Below the pieces are notes generated by a model, which saw only the letters and a program-made list of their open reading frames with translations, was not told where the DNA came from and ran no database searches. Below are positions 5,622 to 5,712 of a stretch of 5,712 nucleotides of DNA, in pieces. The DNA is from an uncultured Erysipelotrichaceae bacterium. Its GTDB lineage: Bacteria > Bacillota_I > Bacilli_A > Erysipelotrichales > Erysipelotrichaceae. Numbering within the stretch: position 1 is the first letter of the stretch; every line of letters begins with the position of its first letter. The stretch is from NCBI GenBank assembly GCA_900314345.1, contig OMUX01000384.1:1-5712 (forward strand), written 5' to 3'. The position numbers were made by a program, and so were the translations under genes.

Positions 5622-5712
5622 AAAGGCACTGCTTGCAGGAATCCTTGCCTCCACAGCGCTCCTTGCAGGATGCTGGGAAGCTGAGGTTCCTGAAGATTTT
5701 GAAGTCATCGAT
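5599..5712 (+). CDS. potD: Polyamine-binding lipoprotein PotD (N-terminal 38 residues, partial)
   Basis: The frame starts at ATG 5599, inside potC, and is open to the right edge. The first 25 residues form a lipoprotein signal peptide: a basic start (MAWRKKSEK), a hydrophobic core (ALLAGILASTALL) and a lipobox LAGC with Cys25 as the lipidated residue. The acidic stretch after Cys25 (WEAEVPEDFEVID) would be the tether to the solute-binding domain, which lies outside the window. In a potABCD operon this is the expected position of the substrate-binding protein that captures spermidine or putrescine at the outer face of the membrane. Identity rests on position and signal peptide, since no binding-site residue is visible. 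Confidence 0.85.
   Translation, partial: MAWRKKSEKALLAGILASTALLAGCWEAEVPEDFEVID

Noticed and set aside
1..5712. CRISPR array, tRNA, rRNA or insertion sequence
   Set aside because: No regularly spaced repeats, tRNA-like cloverleaf, rRNA-like stretch or transposase was seen on reading both strands.

Overview
The window looks like chromosome from a low-to-mid GC Gram-positive bacterium (Bacillota). The reasons are strong AGGAGG-type ribosome binding sites before most genes, TTGnnn/TATAAT promoters, a lipoprotein-type solute-binding protein, and the gene order cupin regulator-potA-potB-potC-potD that is familiar from Firmicutes. Codon style and the kind of repeat found in PotA make me think of Erysipelotrichia, but that is a guess from memory.

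Layout. The left part (1-1564, minus strand) holds two tightly coupled genes. An AAA15/COG1106-type ABC-like ATPase (1564 to 269) is followed one base later by a gene that runs off the left edge (267 to 1). Its visible 89 residues carry a Glu motif and a D-x-D motif in an arrangement that resembles RloB/Toprim-type partners. Such ATPase-plus-partner pairs are often phage-defence or abortive-infection modules, so this is the accessory part of the window. A roughly 300-bp AT-rich intergenic region (1565-1869) separates it from a divergent operon. It contains a promoter for each direction, several perfect inverted repeats that look like operators, and a patch of coding-like sequence that may be a gene remnant.

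The right part (1870-5712, plus strand) is a polyamine (spermidine/putrescine) uptake operon. It has an XRE-cupin regulator of the PuuR type, the ATPase PotA, the permeases PotB and PotC, and the first 38 codons of the lipoprotein PotD. Spacings are 30 nt, 3 nt, a 1-nt overlap and a 23-nt overlap, so the genes are almost certainly co-transcribed and partly translationally coupled. PotD should capture polyamine outside the cell, PotB and PotC form the channel, PotA powers it, and the regulator probably senses polyamine or a derivative through its cupin domain and controls its own operon.

The most unusual item is PotA. It has 524 residues instead of about 350-380, because its C-terminal TOBE region is split by about 180 residues made of two tandem copies of an Ig-like domain that resembles repeats of Gram-positive surface proteins. 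PotB in the same operon appears about 17-20 residues short in the loop between its third and fourth membrane segments. These two departures in partner proteins deserve to be examined together.
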